64,000 nucleotides of DNA. It comes from Atkinsonella hypoxylon. Lineage: Eukaryota > Ascomycota > Sordariomycetes > Hypocreales > Clavicipitaceae. The translations under genes and the position numbers were made by a program. Below, one piece after another: positions 10,835-22,938 of this stretch (positions within the stretch are counted from its first letter, which is position 1; each line of letters starts with the position of its first letter). The stretch is from assembly GCA_000729835.1 (NCBI GenBank), contig JFHB01000116.1:32504-96503 (forward strand), given 5' to 3'. The notes below the pieces were generated by a model. That model saw only the letters and a list, made by a program, of their open reading frames with translations, did not search any database and was not told the DNA's origin.

Positions 10835-11553
10835 GATGACTGAGTGTCGTGATTGAATTTTTGTTTCGCAAAGTCACTCTATAACATGGAAGCTGTAGTC
10901 TCAGATAGTGACAAGCTTTGACGGCGCCGATTTAATAGGTTATTGGTGGTCCTCGTACCCCTCAGACGAGTGGCATTGCACGTCCGGATGATGCATGGCT
11001 GGCGTCATGGAGTGGATGCAATATGGTTGAGGACGTGGTCATGTCGTAGTGATAGCTTTTGGCGGAACTGTGTGTCAGAGCACAGTTCAAGACTGTGAGG
11101 CACATCTATGACGCATGCACGCAGATTTGCTTCCACTTGGCCAAGTACACTCTGGGTCTGACCTTCCACGAGGTAGCCCACGACTTTCGTTTATTTTCTT
11201 CCAGCAGCATTTTCGTGACGATTATAGAAAAGGCAACGATTCCTGTGCCAGGGACATAGACAGTTTTGGATTCAAGCCCGTCAAATTGTCATTTTCATTG
11301 ATGTCGTAGTGGAAAGTACAAATACTGAATGTTGATCCCCAAGGGACTCAATTTTGGCACCTGCTTGACACATTGCTTGGTATGCTTGAATGAATGTTCT
11401 CAAAATGTGCTGCCTTGATGGAAGTGATGTCTGGATCTCGGTAGCAGCCTCTCAACAAAGATGCAAATGTAAAGTATTCGCCGCTTGGACATGTCTAGAG
11501 CGCGTCACCACGTAATCATAATAATAATCAATAGGTGGTACCCACCCATGAAC
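10835..11553. other. intergenic, dehydrogenase promoter to tRNA
   Basis: Upstream region of the short-chain dehydrogenase. No coding feature was supported. Confidence 0.45.
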
Positions 11554-11653
11554 GTCTGTATGGTGTAGTGGTAGCATAACTGCTTTACATATTGCGCCGA
11601 AAACTCGCATTATATTCCGCAGCTGGTCCTAGGTTCGAACCCTAGTACAGACA
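11554..11653 (+). tRNA. tRNA-Val (anticodon UAC) with intron
   Basis: The acceptor stem GTCTGTA pairs exactly with TACAGAC at the 3' end. The D arm is GTGT..GCAT with one G-T at each end. The T arm CTAGG-TTCGAAC-CCTAG is perfect and supplies the B box. The anticodon stem CTGC/GCAG encloses TT-TAC-A, then C after the intron, so the anticodon is TAC (11586-11588), valine. A 28 nt intron lies at 11590-11617, one base 3' of the anticodon, the standard position. The mature length is about 72 nt. One A-C mismatch closes the anticodon stem (27-43). Confidence 0.9.
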
Positions 11654-12202
11654 CTGGAATTTCTTTTTATTGTGCCGAATTGTCCGTAGCCAGATTTTGA
11701 CCTGGTACGCATTTCTTTCTGCCTGACTACCTCATCTTTTTAAACCAACGTTAATAGGACAGTGAGGAACTGCGATACAGCTGGTTTCGCTTCGCGCTGG
11801 TGCAGAGACAAGAAGGATCGTTCTATGACTACTGCGCACAATCCTGTTCAGACGATAGTTCGTTGGGAGATAAATACATTCTCCGGCCCTTTATCTTATC
11901 TACTTCAACATTAAAACTGCCCTCGTTACCCTTGCACATTTCCCTGCCGAGACGAGTGTTGTATGCAACACAGGGCGGTGATGGCCTAACGGACAAAGAT
12001 CCATGCATCAAGCAGGAACTTAACAGATCGACTCTTGATTTCATTGTATTGCAGACGTCTAATTGTGCAGGTGGTGAGCGTGCCATAGCTATTTAAATCG
12101 ACCCACCTCTAGTCAAAGCCCATCCATCCATCCATCACCACTTCACCCACCCCGAGCATCAAGCTTCAACCTCATAAACCTCAAAGACACCCCCTACCCA
12201 CG
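11654..12202. other. intergenic, promoter side of mitochondrial RRF
   Basis: The last 100 bases are C-rich with few G (ACCCACC, CCATCCATCCATC), typical of a fungal 5' leader, directly before ATG 12203. No gene is seen. T-rich DNA follows the tRNA at 11660-11670, suitable as a polymerase III stop. Confidence 0.5.
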
Positions 12203-13036
12203 ATGGCGCTCCGCGCCCCCAGCACGCTCATCCGCCGAGCTCTCCGCCTAACCTCAATTGAACCGTAAGACAAACCCATCCCATCTCAACAACCCCCAGC
12301 CTCAACTGACCGTTTCCCCAGAGCAGTCTTCCTATTCCCACCTCCAACCCGACAACTGCACACCACGCCCGCGAAGCTCAAGAAGCGCAAAATCGCCGCC
12401 GCCCCAAACTCACCACCCCGAAGCAGCTCGTCGCCGCCCGCCTCCAGCGCGCCCAACCCAGAAGACCCCCTCGACTTCTCCTCCCTCCACGCCGCCTTCG
12501 GCCCCCAAGACACGCACTTCAAATCCAAGCTGCAGACGATCCTCCACGGCGGCCGCTCTAACCCTTCCAGCCTGGGCGCGCTCCCCGTCGCCGTCAAGGC
12601 CCCCGATGGCACCCACACGAGCTTCCCCCTCCGCGAGCTCGCGCAGATCGTCCCCCGGTCCGGCCGGACCGTCTCCCTCCTCGTCAACGAGAGGGCGTAC
12701 ATCAAGCCCATCATGTCTGCCGTGCAGGCGAGCAAGGAGTACAACCAGCAGCCGCAGCGCAGCGAGGACAACGACCTGGAGCTCCTTATGAAGATGGAGC
12801 TGGAGCGCAAGGATGAGCTGATCAGGCGGGTTAAGGAGGCGACGCAGGGGTGGAGGGACAAGATCCGGCAGGAGAGGTCTAGGCATGATAAGGTGCTGAA
12901 GGGGTGGGCCAAGGACGGCACGGTGCTCAAGGATGTGGTCAAGAGGGCGGAGAGGGAGCTGCAGAAGGTGCAGGATGCGAAGATGAAGGAGATTGACTCG
13001 GAGGAGGCGCAGGCGATCAAGATAGTGGAGAGGTAA
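12203..13036 (+). CDS. RRF1: mitochondrial ribosome recycling factor
   Basis: Two exons, 12203-12264 and 12322-13036, total 777 nt, 258 residues. The C-terminal two thirds match the ribosome recycling factor fold. It has a short beta part (LPVAVKAPDG, ...RTVSLLVNERAYIKPIMSAV) and a long charged helical part (KMELERKDELIRRVKEA, then KVLKGWAKDGTVLKDVVKRA and a final helix with KMKEIDSEEAQAIKIVER). In mitochondria RRF splits post-termination ribosomes together with the mitochondrial EF-G2. The N-terminus (MALRAPSTLIRRALRL) is rich in Arg and hydroxylated residues with no acid, as in a matrix-targeting presequence. The intron has donor GTAAGA and acceptor CCCCAG. A proline/serine-rich linker of about 40 residues lies between presequence and domain. 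The coding strand is markedly GC-rich compared with its flanks. Confidence 0.88.
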
Positions 13037-13355
13037 ACTTGGCATGTGGCAGGCACTAAGCACATCGTGTCTTGCGAAACGTTCAATATTCAGAGTGGGA
13101 AGGCTTCAATGGTGATCTGATATGCTTTACACACAATCTTCATAAAGCTACAGACGCAGAACGGCTTCAAGCAGGCTATATATATCAAGTACTATTACAA
13201 CAACAATTAGGTAGAGAGCAAACGCTATATTCATAGAAGCGAGCATCCTAGACAATCGAAGCTAAACAAATCTTCTTTAAGTAGAGTTGAGTAAAAATTA
13301 ACCATACCATGCATGCATTTAAAAAGTCTACAATATATATACTACAGATTCACTC
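13037..13355. other. intergenic between convergent genes
   Basis: AT-rich 3' region shared by two convergent genes (RRF, plus; RGG-rich protein, minus). No gene seen. Confidence 0.5.
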
Positions 13356-14579
13356 CTACGGCGCCCTCACCTGATTCCTATTCCCCTTCGCCGCACCTAC
13401 CAAAGAAGCCAACTTCTTCTCAAACTTGTCCACATCACTCATCTTCCACGTCTCCGCCCTCACATGCCACATCCTCGAAATCCCCGCAGGTCCCGTGGGA
13501 AACTTCATCTTCTCATGCTCCCCCCGTATCGCCTGCTCGAAAATCACCTGGCGCACCGACTCCTCGGCCGACCCAACAGCCAGACCCTCTTCCACACCCC
13601 TGTCCCGCAAACACTTCTCCGCCGCCTCCCTGGCTTTTCCGTCTGCGAAGAACCGCACACCATTGGCCTCCAGATCAGCTGCATAGTTACTTGCCTGTAA
13701 GTCCTGTGGCATACCAACTGGGTCGGCGGTCCCCAGGACACTCAGATTCTCTAGTACAGTCGCCCTCCGGCCAGCCTCGCTCGTGGGCACGGCGGGCGCA
13801 AACGCTGCGAGGGAGTCGAGCGTCAGCGAAGGGTGGTACGTAGTCTTGGTGCCGAACCGCATGTCCTTGTCAAACTGCTCTTCGTACGGGTCCATGACTT
13901 CAAAGGGATCTTGCCGTTTACCCAGCTTCTTGGAATCGTCCTCGGCATCGTCTTTGGCTGAGCGGCGTGCCTTGGAGGTTGATGCTCGACCACCTCTTCC
14001 GCCTTGACGACCGCCCCGCCCACCCGGTCCACCCGGTCCACCTCGAAAGGTCGTTCCAGATCTTTGTCCCGCGTTCGCGGGTACGAATCGAGAGAACCTG
14101 TTTCCAGAACTGGGAGACTGGGCTCTAGGAGGCTGGCCCTGTGTGACGGCGCCAGTCTGGCCTTGTCCTCGCCCGCGGAAAGCGCCCCGGCCTCGCGTGC
14201 CCAGGCCCCGTGGCAGACTCTGAACGTCAATGATCTGGGGTTGGGAGGTCGATAGTGCTTGAAGCCCTAATGGTCGTGCTGCTGCTGAGTTTCCTCGTTT
14301 CTTCACTAAGGAGATGATCTCGCTTGTGGCGGCTCTTGATCGTTGGCGAGCCGATGGTTTTTGGCCAGGATCTGGGGACGCTGCGCCGTTGTCCTCAGCG
14401 AGTGACTGGGAGGTGGAAAATGGGCGAAAGTAATTTGCAATAGCACAACCTGTCTTCTGGACTTCTGGCGGTGCCCGGGAGCACGCCGAGCGCAAGGTCT
14501 GGACGTTCATGATGGCTTGGCCGGTGCTGCTGTGAGGCATAGGAGTTCTTTGGGATGAGCGCCTCAAAAACAGAGACAT
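13356..14579 (-). CDS. RGG-rich protein of unknown function, probably mitochondrial
   Basis: A single exon of 407 residues. I do not recognise the family with confidence. The N-terminus (MSLFLRRSSQRTPMPHSS) is basic and free of acidic residues over about 40 residues, consistent with mitochondrial import. The middle, roughly residues 125-205, is glycine/arginine-rich (RGRGAFRGRGQGQ, then GGPGGPGGRGGRQGGRGGR), suggesting RNA binding. The C-terminal half is well ordered and acidic/basic mixed (DPYEEQFDKDMRFGTKT, then FPTGPAGISRMWHVRAETW). The gene converges on the mitochondrial RRF gene. A mitochondrial small-subunit ribosomal protein is a reasonable guess, but it is inference only. Start at ATG 14579, stop TAG at 13356. 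Confidence 0.75.
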   Translation of the reverse strand: MSLFLRRSSQRTPMPHSSTGQAIMNVQTLRSACSRAPPEVQKTGCAIANYFRPFSTSQSLAEDNGAASPDPGQKPSARQRSRAATSEIISLVKKRGNSAAARPLGLQALSTSQPQIIDVQSLPRGLGTRGRGAFRGRGQGQTGAVTQGQPPRAQSPSSGNRFSRFVPANAGQRSGTTFRGGPGGPGGRGGRQGGRGGRASTSKARRSAKDDAEDDSKKLGKRQDPFEVMDPYEEQFDKDMRFGTKTTYHPSLTLDSLAAFAPAVPTSEAGRRATVLENLSVLGTADPVGMPQDLQASNYAADLEANGVRFFADGKAREAAEKCLRDRGVEEGLAVGSAEESVRQVIFEQAIRGEHEKMKFPTGPAGISRMWHVRAETWKMSDVDKFEKKLASLVGAAKGNRNQVRAP

Positions 14580-15480
14580 ATTTTCTGCCGCTAGTTGAGG
14601 GTCAATTCAGGCAGGCGGTCACAATGTCACAATCCCGTCCCCGTGAGCTGTGATCGATCTCCTTGAACCGAAAGAAACCAGTATCAAAGGGTCGTAGTCG
14701 AGAAAAATTGAGACAAACTTGAAAATAAACTTAAATATGACCTGTAAACATATATTACGAGGCACTGTGCTGATGGCACATTCCAGGTAACGCAATCATA
14801 ACTAATGCCTAACTAATTACTCCAAACTCCGCCAGTGCGAAGGGCCCCTCTTGCGTAGAGCGCCAACTATCGCCGAGTCCATCTCTTCATACAATGCAGT
14901 TATTGCCAGTGATTGGCTGGTCGAGTCCAGTGTAAATAAATATGAACAGAAATATGAAACAGGCCCAGAACGTCATACAATTACAATTCCCCAGGCGACA
15001 TAAGCGCCAATTCCTCCAGTCACCCAAAACAAGTGCACAAACCAGGTGTCTATTTGCCAGCCATTCGTCCGAATTCATATCAACCAATGCCTCGAGTCCA
15101 GAAAGTCGTCACCTCACCAGAACCAAATTGGCTTGCTGCCCGTATAACAAAGTCGTCATTATAACCCACCGTTTTCCCAGTGAGAAGCGGCCTGAGTAAA
15201 ACCACTACAAGCAGATACATAGTAAGAACTGCGCCAAAGGATATCGATTGTTAGCCTGTGGATATCCATCCACAAAAATGATAGGCTGTGTGAAGTGGAA
15301 AATACTCCGGCACACTACGGCCCTCTTTTGAACAAGCTGGAAATAGATAGTGTCAAGTCAGAGCATATAAATCTCCATCACAGCTCCAGCCTTTGACAGA
15401 GCCGCCTTTACAACCCGCCTCTGCACCAAGAAAGAAGATGGCGCGATATACCAAGGCAAAGTTGACAATCGAAAAAAATA
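14580..15480. other. intergenic between RGG protein and PPZ phosphatase
   Basis: Contains the promoter of the RGG-rich protein (near 14580-14900) and the 3' region of the phosphatase gene. No gene seen. Confidence 0.5.
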
Positions 15481-17237
15481 TTACGGTACGCTCTGAGGCT
15501 GTACACTCGCCGGCTGCATATTTGTAGTCAGTACGTTGTAACAGAAGCACGATGTCTCACCAAATAGACATTTAAAACGTAGTACGTACAGGACTGTTGA
15601 GCATTTGTTGTCGCTTGTTGCGACCTTTTTTGATGTGGCTCTTCAGTGCACTCGAGTCGAGAGGCTTCAGGAGCTCAAAGCTACACAGCAACTCCGAGGA
15701 TACCGACATGACGGCACCCCAATTGTCAAACTCACCACAATACTGCCCATAGTCAGTTACACCAATGGTCAGCTATTCCATCCAACAGGAGTAGACTTAC
15801 ATTCGGAGCACTAAACACAGTGACCAAGACTCTGTCGTTGAAGAATTCGTATCCATCCTCAACCACCATATGTGCCCGGCAAATGAGGTCAAAGTCGTGC
15901 ACAGCAAGGAACTCGGTTATAACGCGTTTGCCAAAGCAATAACTCACACCTCTCTCGTTTGCTTCCCAATCCTGTTCCATATCTGCCGGATCTGCCCACA
16001 GCAGATCATTAAGCAGGCCGTAATCGGGTACGTCTGTTGGCCTTGCAATGTTTCGAATGTCGTCCATGTGGCTTAGAGCAGGGGAGAGGCCACCGTGCAC
16101 GCAAAAAATCTTGCCAGCTACGATCGCGGCAATGGGCAACGTGTTGAAGCAGTCGATAAAAGTCTTCCAGATCTTGACATTGCACCTTCGCTTGCACTCA
16201 TCATAGAACCCGTAAACCCTTGTAACATTGGCGCATTCGTGATTCCCACGGAGAAGAAAGAAGTTATCCGGAAACTTGAGCTTATAACAGAGCAGAAGAA
16301 GGATCGTCTCAAGCGATTGCTTGCCGCGGTCGACGTAGTCACCAAGAAAGAGGTAATTGGCCATGGGCGGGAAGCCGCACATTTCAAACATGCGGATAAG
16401 GTCCGTGTACTGGCCGTGTACGTCTCCAACAATCTTGACTGGTGCGTCCAGCTCCAGCAGTGCCGGCTGGGAGAGTAGGACTTCTCTAGCTCTTTGGCAG
16501 ATGGCGACAATCTCAGCATTCTTGAGGCACACACTCTTTGTCACTTTGCCAGCGTAACCAGCGTCCAATAACCGCTTGATGTAGTCATCGAGGTCCATGT
16601 CCTTGATTTCTGCCATGCCCACGTTGCCGTTTGAGTCGACTTTGGTGGTTGAATCCACTGACGGAGAGCTTGCAGCATTGCTCACCATGCTGTCTCGTTT
16701 CACCAGAATAGGTGTTCCGGGCGCTTGCATGTGCGCAGTAGTGCTGGCATTCGAAGCAGTCGGTGGCTGATCGGATACATGGTCGACCTCGCCAGATGCC
16801 TGCGCGGCCGCGACATCGTGAGCAGCGCCGTTGACACTGGCGGAAAGCACTGGTGAGGGAGGTGGTTGGTCCTCAAAGATGCCCAGGTCTGTCGATGACA
16901 AGTCTGTGGAACTGTGTTTCGTATGTGGGGTCTCGCTACGGCTATTTCTGTTGGAGCCGGTCGATCGGCCACTGCGACCAGAGTGAACCGAGGCTGCATC
17001 GAGCGTCTTCTCGCCAATGGATTCACCGTTGGCTAGCAATGCCGAGTCTCTCGGGCTGTCATTGCTCAGATACTTGCCGCTGTTACCTCCAGGAATTTTA
17101 GATCGCAGGGAGCGAAAGGACCGTGACGAATCTTTGGTATCAGACCTGCTGAAAGAGGGATAGGACTGCAGGCCATCAGAGGCGGAGCCCTTGGCGGAGG
17201 AGGAACCGCCTCCTTCTTTGGAGGATTGGTTACCCAT
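15481..17237 (-). CDS. PPZ1: PPZ-type serine/threonine protein phosphatase
   Basis: Three exons on minus: 15801-17237, 15590-15742 and 15481-15513; 540 residues. It has the fungal PPZ layout: a long Ser-rich N-terminal arm (1-215) and a PP1-like catalytic domain (about 215-525). The start MGNQSSK is an N-myristoylation signal, so membrane association is likely. Catalytic metal motifs are GDVHGQ (271-276), GDYVDRG (299-305) and RGNHE (330-334). PPZ enzymes govern salt tolerance, potassium uptake and cell-wall integrity and are inhibited by Hal3-type subunits. I take ATG 17237; the codon before it is GTG. The tiny last exon follows a TACTGAC branch site and an ATGCAG acceptor and replaces VRTTF by PASVQPQSVP; the family often ends in a similar proline-rich tail. 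The shorter ending at 15572 is the alternative. Confidence 0.93.
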
Positions 17238-18283
17238 CACACGAGGGGTCGATGCACCGTCTAACTGGCTGGTGAGGGCGACGCAGCGGCGGAAACAATG
17301 ACGAGTAATTGGTTCGTGGTGTAAGTGGGATGCCGCTGTCTGCTTGCTATGTTTACCGTGGTGACTGTCTCAAAACCGCGTGGTAACGGTGGGGGCTGGC
17401 TTTCGCCTGATATCTGTCAGCAGGGACTCTGCTTCTTGGTCCTGTCTTCAGTGGCTGTCGTGGCTGACTCGATCAGCAATGTCTCTGAGAAGTCGGCGAG
17501 AATCAGTAGTGATGACAGTTGTGTGGCAACACAGCGACCATAGGCAGATCTGAAATTTTTCTGTGCGAAAGCTCTCTGAGGTGCCAGTGAGTTCGTTCTA
17601 GGGGGGGTGAAAGAGCCGTCCGAGGACAGAGAAGAAAGCAGACCGAGAAATCTGGAATGCGTCCGTCTTGAGGATGATTTGTAGGGTTGCGCTTCGCGGA
17701 TAAGTGCAAAGACCCAGCGGATGGCGTCGTTGCTGCTGTAGAATGCGACTTCTGGTCGCAAGCGGGCGGGCGACGCTTGCTTGCTTGCTTGCCTGCTCGC
17801 TCACTTGCTTTCCCTGCTTCCCAGCACGGGAGGGTGCTGAGCGTGCTGGTGCTGGAACTGGAGCGGGAGCGGGAGCGGGAGCGGGAGTTGAAGCTGGAGT
17901 CGCTCTTCTGGCGTGTTCCGGCTTCGGCTCGGAGGAGCTAAGAAGCGTGCGGCAGGTATAGCGGTTATCAAACAGTTCGACGATGAAGGGAAGCGATTCG
18001 GACGAGGACGCTGGTGTCGCGCCTTTGATGTTGCGTAACAGCACAGTCGGCGTTGCGGGCTCAAGGTGGAAAAGCTGGATGGGCCGGACCGGGGATTATG
18101 ACTGATTGAAGACGGTCGTCAACGGCAGGCACGAAGGTGGATGCGGGTGCGGGTGCGGATGCGGATGCGGACGCACTGTGATGATCACTGTGGCCCGGCG
18201 GACGGGCTGGACTGGTGGGTGACTGGGTGGGTGACTTGCTGTCAAGTTGGTGCCAACTGCCCAGTTCCGATCACACGCAGGTG

Positions 18284-18315
18284 GGCAGGCAGGCAGGCAG
18301 GCAGGCAGGCAGGCA
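18284..18315. repeat. CAGG/GGCA tetranucleotide microsatellite
   Basis: About eight tandem GGCA units, ending in AAGGCA. Intergenic. Confidence 0.9.
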
Positions 18316-18583
18316 AGGCACAGACAGAGCTTATTGCATAAACGGGCAGATCGCAGTGCAGCGCACCGTCAAGAAATGTCTCTGGTACTATGTGCCGGTG
18401 TACGACACAGAAGAAGGGTGATTCGCAAGACAAGAAACCAGTAAGCATCCAAAAAAGGGAGGGGGCTCAGTATGTTGATCTTTGCTGTCGCGACTACCAC
18501 AGACAGAGGCAAGAGGAGGAAGGAAGGTCTGGTACTTTGGCTTTAAGGGTCTGGTAGGTAAATTATATGGTGAGGTAGACAAG

Positions 18584-18622
18584 TTGAACGGGTTGAACGG
18601 GTTGAACGGGTTGAACGGGTTG
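18584..18622. repeat. 9-bp tandem repeat GTTGAACGG
   Basis: Four to five tandem copies of GTTGAACGG; the last copy drifts to GTTGAATTGG. Confidence 0.88.
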
Positions 18623-19705
18623 AATTGGATCGACGGGTTTGGTGAAGTACCTGTAGATACGGAGACGGCTTGCACACCAAGATGCCTAGGCTAGTTCCAG
18701 CGTGTCCAGATGGCGACCGATTGATTGCTTGCACTCAGGATGTAGTGTCAACTGGTGTGTGTCGAGCTGACGGCGTCGATGGGTGCAGGCGCAATTCCCT
18801 CTGAAAGTCAATGGCTTTGGAAGATGAAAGCTACGCCAGTGCATTCAAGAATCATGACAGTAAAGGGGTGTTTCGGCTTCAATTTCTGAAATTGAGGCTC
18901 GTAGCCTGGAACTTGGGCCTCGGAGTCTGTCTGGGACTTCGCACTGAATTTGCTCAGCGCATGGATGCGCCAAGACCACTTGTGCAAGTTGGGGGAAACG
19001 AGCTTCTAGTCTGGTAGGAGCAGGCGGAAGTCTATAAGTCGAGCTCGATCAAACAGCGGCCTCACGAAAGATTGCCGGCTGCAAGGGTGTCAAGGCTTGA
19101 GATTATTTCGGTCTGGATTCCTCGTTGTTCCGATACGTGCGAGAGGACAGGCGACAGGTTAGCTCAGCCTTCCAATTAAAGATGAGTTGGTACTCGCACT
19201 CGGATCTCGCACTGCCTGAGGTCGATGTCTGTGGTTATCGGCGTTGCTGACTGAGTTCTGGCGGTGATGGTCTGGGCTGATGCTGGATTGCGGCGATGCT
19301 GATTTTGATTTTGGGCAGCAGCGATAACGGGCGCCGACAACACCAATACCGCTGTATGTGATCTGCAATATAGTCAAATGTGCGATCAGTGTTGGCGTGA
19401 TTATCCTTCTTTCAAAACTGCTCAGTCGAGAGATTTCTCAGTCAAACGCTGCTAGCGATACCATATAATGCGCACGCACGCTGAGATCAAGGTAGCCAGC
19501 CTTGGGTTGTCGTTAAAACCACTGACGGCGTAGCTACCAATACAAGGCCAATGGTTCCAGAGTCGCTTGAATTGTGTCTCCTCAGCAAGACGACTAACCG
19601 AGAGGCAGAGGATGCGAGTCTCGTGTAAAATCTGCTGGCTGGCACAAGAATCGAAGTGCTCAGCTGACCAGAAAGATAATGGTGGTCCGACCTGACGATA
19701 GTATG

Positions 19706-19750
19706 AGCTAGGGTGAGCTAGGGTGAGCTAGGATGAGCTAGGGTGAGCTC
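19706..19750. repeat. 10-bp tandem repeat GTGAGCTAGG
   Basis: About four copies of a GTGAGCTAGG unit with one point change (GGATGAGCTAGG). Confidence 0.88.
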
Positions 19751-22700
19751 AAACCAGCGAATAATAATAAGTAAATGGAAATAGATGGATGGTCTGCGCC
19801 GTGAGTAGTAGAGGTAAGTGGGTATTCTGACAAGGGCGGGATGAGCGGAAATCAGAGACAAAATGAAGCAAGAAGAAGATATGGGAGACGCATCAGCGGA
19901 TACATAGTTTTCTTGACGAAGCGCCAACGCGAGACGAATTGCGACGGAGATGCTAGAAAACGGGCACTGGGACCCGACCAGTTCAGTCCAAACGCTGTGT
20001 GACTGCCATGTCCGGTCCCTCCTTCCCTCCATGTCCCTTGTTCCTCTCCTACCCTCTCAACCTCAAAGTGCGGGGAGCGATAGGCACGTACCCCACCTAG
20101 TCCAAAATCCAAACGAGTCGAGGCCGCAAATGTTCAGCCTATAACATTTCCCTTCCTATCAGCTCTCGCGAGCCTCTTCTCTCTCACGTCTATCTTTTCT
20201 TAGAACTCTCAATGTTGCAAATCATGGGCAATACCATCGTAAATTTCTTTCTTTTACTACTTGGCATCAGCTAGTCTCCGAATCCATAGGCGTGCAAATC
20301 TGATTTCTTTACATTGGCTGCCCTAGGTGGCGCCACCAAGACTTCCATAACAGGGTCAGTTCACAACCTTATTATCACCCCATGTACTTTTTTTTTTTCT
20401 CTTTCATTCCCTGCGTTTCCTAACCCCGTCTTTCCCCATCCTGGGCTGACTACCTAGGTAGGCAGATGCACATGGTAATGTAACTTCTCAATATAACACT
20501 GCCGTTTAAGATGATATTGGGCTGCAATACGCTGGCCCAAGGGGCAGGGGTTGTGCCACTTTCCTGTTAGTTTTTGTCTTTTCCAGTCAAGTAAGTGAGC
20601 TGATGATGCTCACGCTAAGTTTCTTCTTCCATCTGCCTAATCTGCAACGCGAGACCACCACATCCCGAAGCGCTCACCATTGTCAGCATGAGAAAGATAT
20701 GTTACTGGCCAAGGCTGAATGGCTGTGCTTGGCCTTGGGGGCAATAAGGCCAAGGACAGGGCGGTTTAGGTGCCAGGCCAAATCTTTTCTCCTCATCAAC
20801 TGCCATCCTACTGATTGTGAATCGTCTTCGACGGCGCTGATGTGGGGGCGGTGATGGTTCAGGCAGGCTACGACTCCAACACAATCTTATCTGTACCCCT
20901 GATTTGATTTGTCTTACAGCTGCATCTCCTGACCAGTCGAGATTCCACACAAATATGGACATGCTGATTTAATACTTATTACTAGAATGGCGTCGTGGCA
21001 TACGGAATATATTGGGGTGATTCCATCGTTCGGAATATGTTTGACCACGTCCACGCGGCCCCGCTGTGCCAAGCCCAGACTTGTTAATGTCTTGGCATGA
21101 TATCAGTATCTGCAGCATTCACACGCGTCAAACACAAAGTCGAGACGGCATGTAGATAACCAAGTCATGGTGCTCTGGAATGAAGCCGGGTTTGATCTTG
21201 TGTCATTTTATTGAACCGTCATGTTATGTGCGATGATGTGGGAGTGTGCGCGCCGGCAAACGTGTAGAGGTCGGGTCCGATTCATTCGATGCTCTTCCTC
21301 CGGCCGAGAGATGCAGTTCATGTCCACATCATGTCTTAGACCTCGCTTGTGAGATGCGTTGTACGAGGCACCCAAATGTTACTACGACCCTAATCCCCGT
21401 ACCGGTTTTTCGACAAGTACGTCGCTCTCTCTACAGAGCAACAAATAGCTACCGAGCTGTGAGCGGACTAACGCTGGAGTTGCCAGCCGAGGCTTAGCAT
21501 CGCCACGTTGCAATGCTCATAATCAGCTAGAAGCGTTCGGGTCTCTCATTCCACTACTCTGGATGAACGTATAGTTATCATGTCAAAACTCAGGGGCTCA
21601 GGGTGAAGGCTTCCACATTAATCCGATCCGCGGATGCTATCGGCTAATGAGTGGCATTCGGATGCAACCCTACAACCTGGTTAAACTATCGATAGTGACT
21701 AGAGACGATCATTATCGAGTCTCTTTCACAAGAGCTACCGTATTCAAAAGCTGGCCCTCACGACTCTGCCATTCTTGTCAGACAGGCATCGGAACACGGC
21801 GATGCAACTGCGACAAACCCACTGTCCTGACATCATCTTGCTTACTTGCGTATCCTCAGGTGCGAGGGCCTCGTATCTGAGACGGGTTACCTTGACTTTT
21901 GTGCTAAGCTTGCCGGTTCCGAGACCAAAGTCTTAAGACAAGGGATACAGCATCTCAAGCAAACGAAAACGGTTCTGCAAGTAGACGGGTGGCAGAGACG
22001 AGGAGAACTAGGTGCACCACACAACTTCACATGCTTCGTTCCAAGCCTTGCGAAAAGAAATGGATTGGTCTGTACTTGGTAATCGAATCATCAACCAGCA
22101 ACTGCTTACAATGCAGCAGCACCGAGAAATTGGATCTCATCACCAAGCCGACCGCTCCTGGGCTTGTTTTGAGCTGTGCAACAAAACGAGCACAGAAAGA
22201 CATGGCCATTGAATAAGCCGGCGTAGCGGGCACTGGGTGTTGCGGTCGGATGGTCAGTGCCGTCCAGTTTCCTGCATTGCAGAGTTGGAATGAACCATTC
22301 TGAAGAATATCATGACAGGCAACGTCATGCATGTTTGCCGATCTCGAGTCTGGCAGGCGCAGCAAGTTCATCATTGAATCGCTCGCTATGGGCACAACGC
22401 GACGACTCTTTTTTCCAAAGCGAGATTGCCCTCGGGGGACGAAGGAGATTATATATTCCTCTATTGTGATTTTATCAGCCGAGGTGTATATATGTGCTTT
22501 CTGATTAAGCAGTCATGTCTGCGCCAGCAAAGCGAAGTCCTTAATGTTGGCAAATGGCCAGAGCTTTTATTCAATGAGGCGTGCGGCGTGCCAGTGGACA
22601 TGGATAATGATAGGGGACACCAAAAGTAAAAATCTACTGAGAGGCTCAGCGGCAAGTACATCCGCTCCCGGAATTGATTCTAATCCGCACTGGACTTGCG

Positions 22701-22904
22701 TCTAGAGAGCTGCTGAACATGGCAAGATGTAGACTTCAGTGATGCATTTGATGTCTTGACATACACTTTCAATAGCATCAGCATCAATCACCCCACACGG
22801 GCCTTTCCGTCCACGGCGACGCAGCAAGCCATCAACAAACCAGACGGAAGCAAGTTTCTCGTAAGCAAGTAATTGGAGGTGAGGAGGGGGGGTTGCGCGT
22901 CCTT

Positions 22905-22910
<6 letters not shown>

Positions 22911-22938
<28 letters not shown>
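22911..22938. repeat. CA dinucleotide microsatellite
   Basis: About 14 CA units, preceded by CCCACC and followed by CCACACACACCC. Confidence 0.9.

Noticed and set aside
12286..13086. 266-codon open frame on minus across the RRF gene
   Set aside because: Shadow of the GC-rich RRF exon; no domain, and the opposite strand has a complete spliced family match.
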